From NCBI GenBank assembly GCA_003520105.1, contig DOVL01000286.1, positions 1-6,128 on the forward strand: 6,128 nucleotides of DNA, in the 5' to 3' direction. The notes under the pieces are model-generated. The model was not told the DNA's origin, ran no database searches, and saw nothing but the letters and a program-made list of their open reading frames with translations. A program made the position numbers and the translations under genes. Below, in pieces: positions 5,793 to 6,128 of the stretch. The DNA comes from Lachnospiraceae bacterium (GTDB lineage: Bacteria > Bacillota > Clostridia > Lachnospirales > Lachnospiraceae). Position 1 is the stretch's first letter. Each line of letters starts with the position of its first letter.

Positions 5793-6128
5793 ATGAACTG
5801 CTGCGGAATATATTACTGCGACACAGCGAACGGTGTCGGCATAAGGACATCTTTATACGTTTCAGGCTGTACCCATCACTGCAAGGGCTGCTTTAATGAA
5901 GCCACATGGGATTTCAGCTACGGAAAGCTCTTCACACAGGAAATCCAGAGCGAAGTGATCGAGTCACTTGCCCGTCCATATATTCAGGGCATCACGATCC
6001 TCGGCGGTGAGCCGTGGGAAGTTGTCAATCAGAAGGCGCTCCGTCCATTCATTGAGAGAATAAAAAAAGAGTACCCCGACAAGACCATTTGGACTTATTC
6101 GGGATATCTCTTTGAAGAACTGCTTGAT
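5793..6128 (+). CDS. nrdG: Anaerobic ribonucleotide reductase activating protein (radical SAM), first 112 residues
   Basis: NrdG binds a 4Fe-4S cluster and S-adenosylmethionine and abstracts hydrogen from the NrdD C-terminal glycine to make the glycyl radical. Visible motifs are the radical-SAM CxxxCxxC at Cys26, Cys30 and Cys33 within SGCTHHCKGCFN, followed by TWDF, and the SAM-contacting ILGGEPW at 69-75. NrdG is usually about 150-175 residues, so the last third lies beyond the window. The segment NGVGIR (13-18) has Val where NrdG proteins usually have Pro (NGPGxR), and the N-terminus is Cys-rich (Cys3, Cys4, Cys9). The ATG at 5793 has AAGGAG 7 nt upstream. It starts 259 nt after nrdD, beyond a strong terminator. 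I found no convincing sigma-A promoter and no NrdR-like box in the 113 nt between terminator and start, so its expression source is unclear. Confidence 0.96.
   Translation, partial: MNCCGIYYCDTANGVGIRTSLYVSGCTHHCKGCFNEATWDFSYGKLFTQEIQSEVIESLARPYIQGITILGGEPWEVVNQKALRPFIERIKKEYPDKTIWTYSGYLFEELLD

Noticed and set aside
1..6128. CRISPR array, insertion sequence, phage or toxin-antitoxin system
   Set aside because: No spaced identical repeats, transposase motifs or small gene pairs are visible; all substantial genes are housekeeping or anaerobic metabolism genes.

Overview
The window looks like chromosomal DNA from an anaerobic Firmicute, most likely a Clostridia member of the Lachnospiraceae type. 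Reasons: strong AGGAGG-like ribosome binding sites before every gene, moderate GC with AT-rich intergenic DNA, a tRNA gene without encoded CCA, a class III (strictly anaerobic) ribonucleotide reductase, a clostridial-style lipoprotein trigger factor, and a greA-lysS gene pair. The taxonomic call is inference from recalled similarity.

Left half (1-2904), all on the minus strand. In transcription order it holds a lipoprotein with an FKBP/trigger-factor architecture (2904-1747), a good sigma-A-type promoter (TTGACA, 17 bp, TAATAT), a tRNA-Leu(CAG) gene (1668-1586), greA (1552-1070) and the N-terminal 314 codons of lysS (943-1, cut by the window edge). The tRNA lies only 33 nt upstream of greA, so tRNA-Leu and greA are probably transcribed together. 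lysS may have its own promoter in the 126-nt gap after greA. These genes serve translation and transcription: leucine decoding, rescue of backtracked RNA polymerase and lysyl-tRNA synthesis. The lipoprotein probably folds exported proteins.

Centre (2905-3346) is an AT-rich divergent intergenic region of about 440 bp. It contains two good plus-strand promoters. Between them are two 16-bp NrdR-type boxes whose starts are 32 bp apart (16-bp gap), the arrangement expected for repression of ribonucleotide reductase genes.

Right half (3347-6128), plus strand. nrdD encodes a complete 728-residue anaerobic ribonucleoside-triphosphate reductase with ATP-cone, active-site cysteine, zinc-binding cysteines and glycyl-radical motif. 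After a 259-nt gap with a strong intrinsic terminator comes the first 112 codons of nrdG, the radical-SAM activase that installs the glycyl radical on NrdD.

No CRISPR array, insertion sequence, phage gene or clearly new multi-gene system is visible. The points most worth a second look are regulatory (NrdR boxes between tandem promoters, a terminator splitting nrdD from nrdG, the tRNA-greA linkage) and three protein features: the secreted trigger factor, a Cys-Gly-Cys tail on NrdD and an apparent insertion in LysRS.
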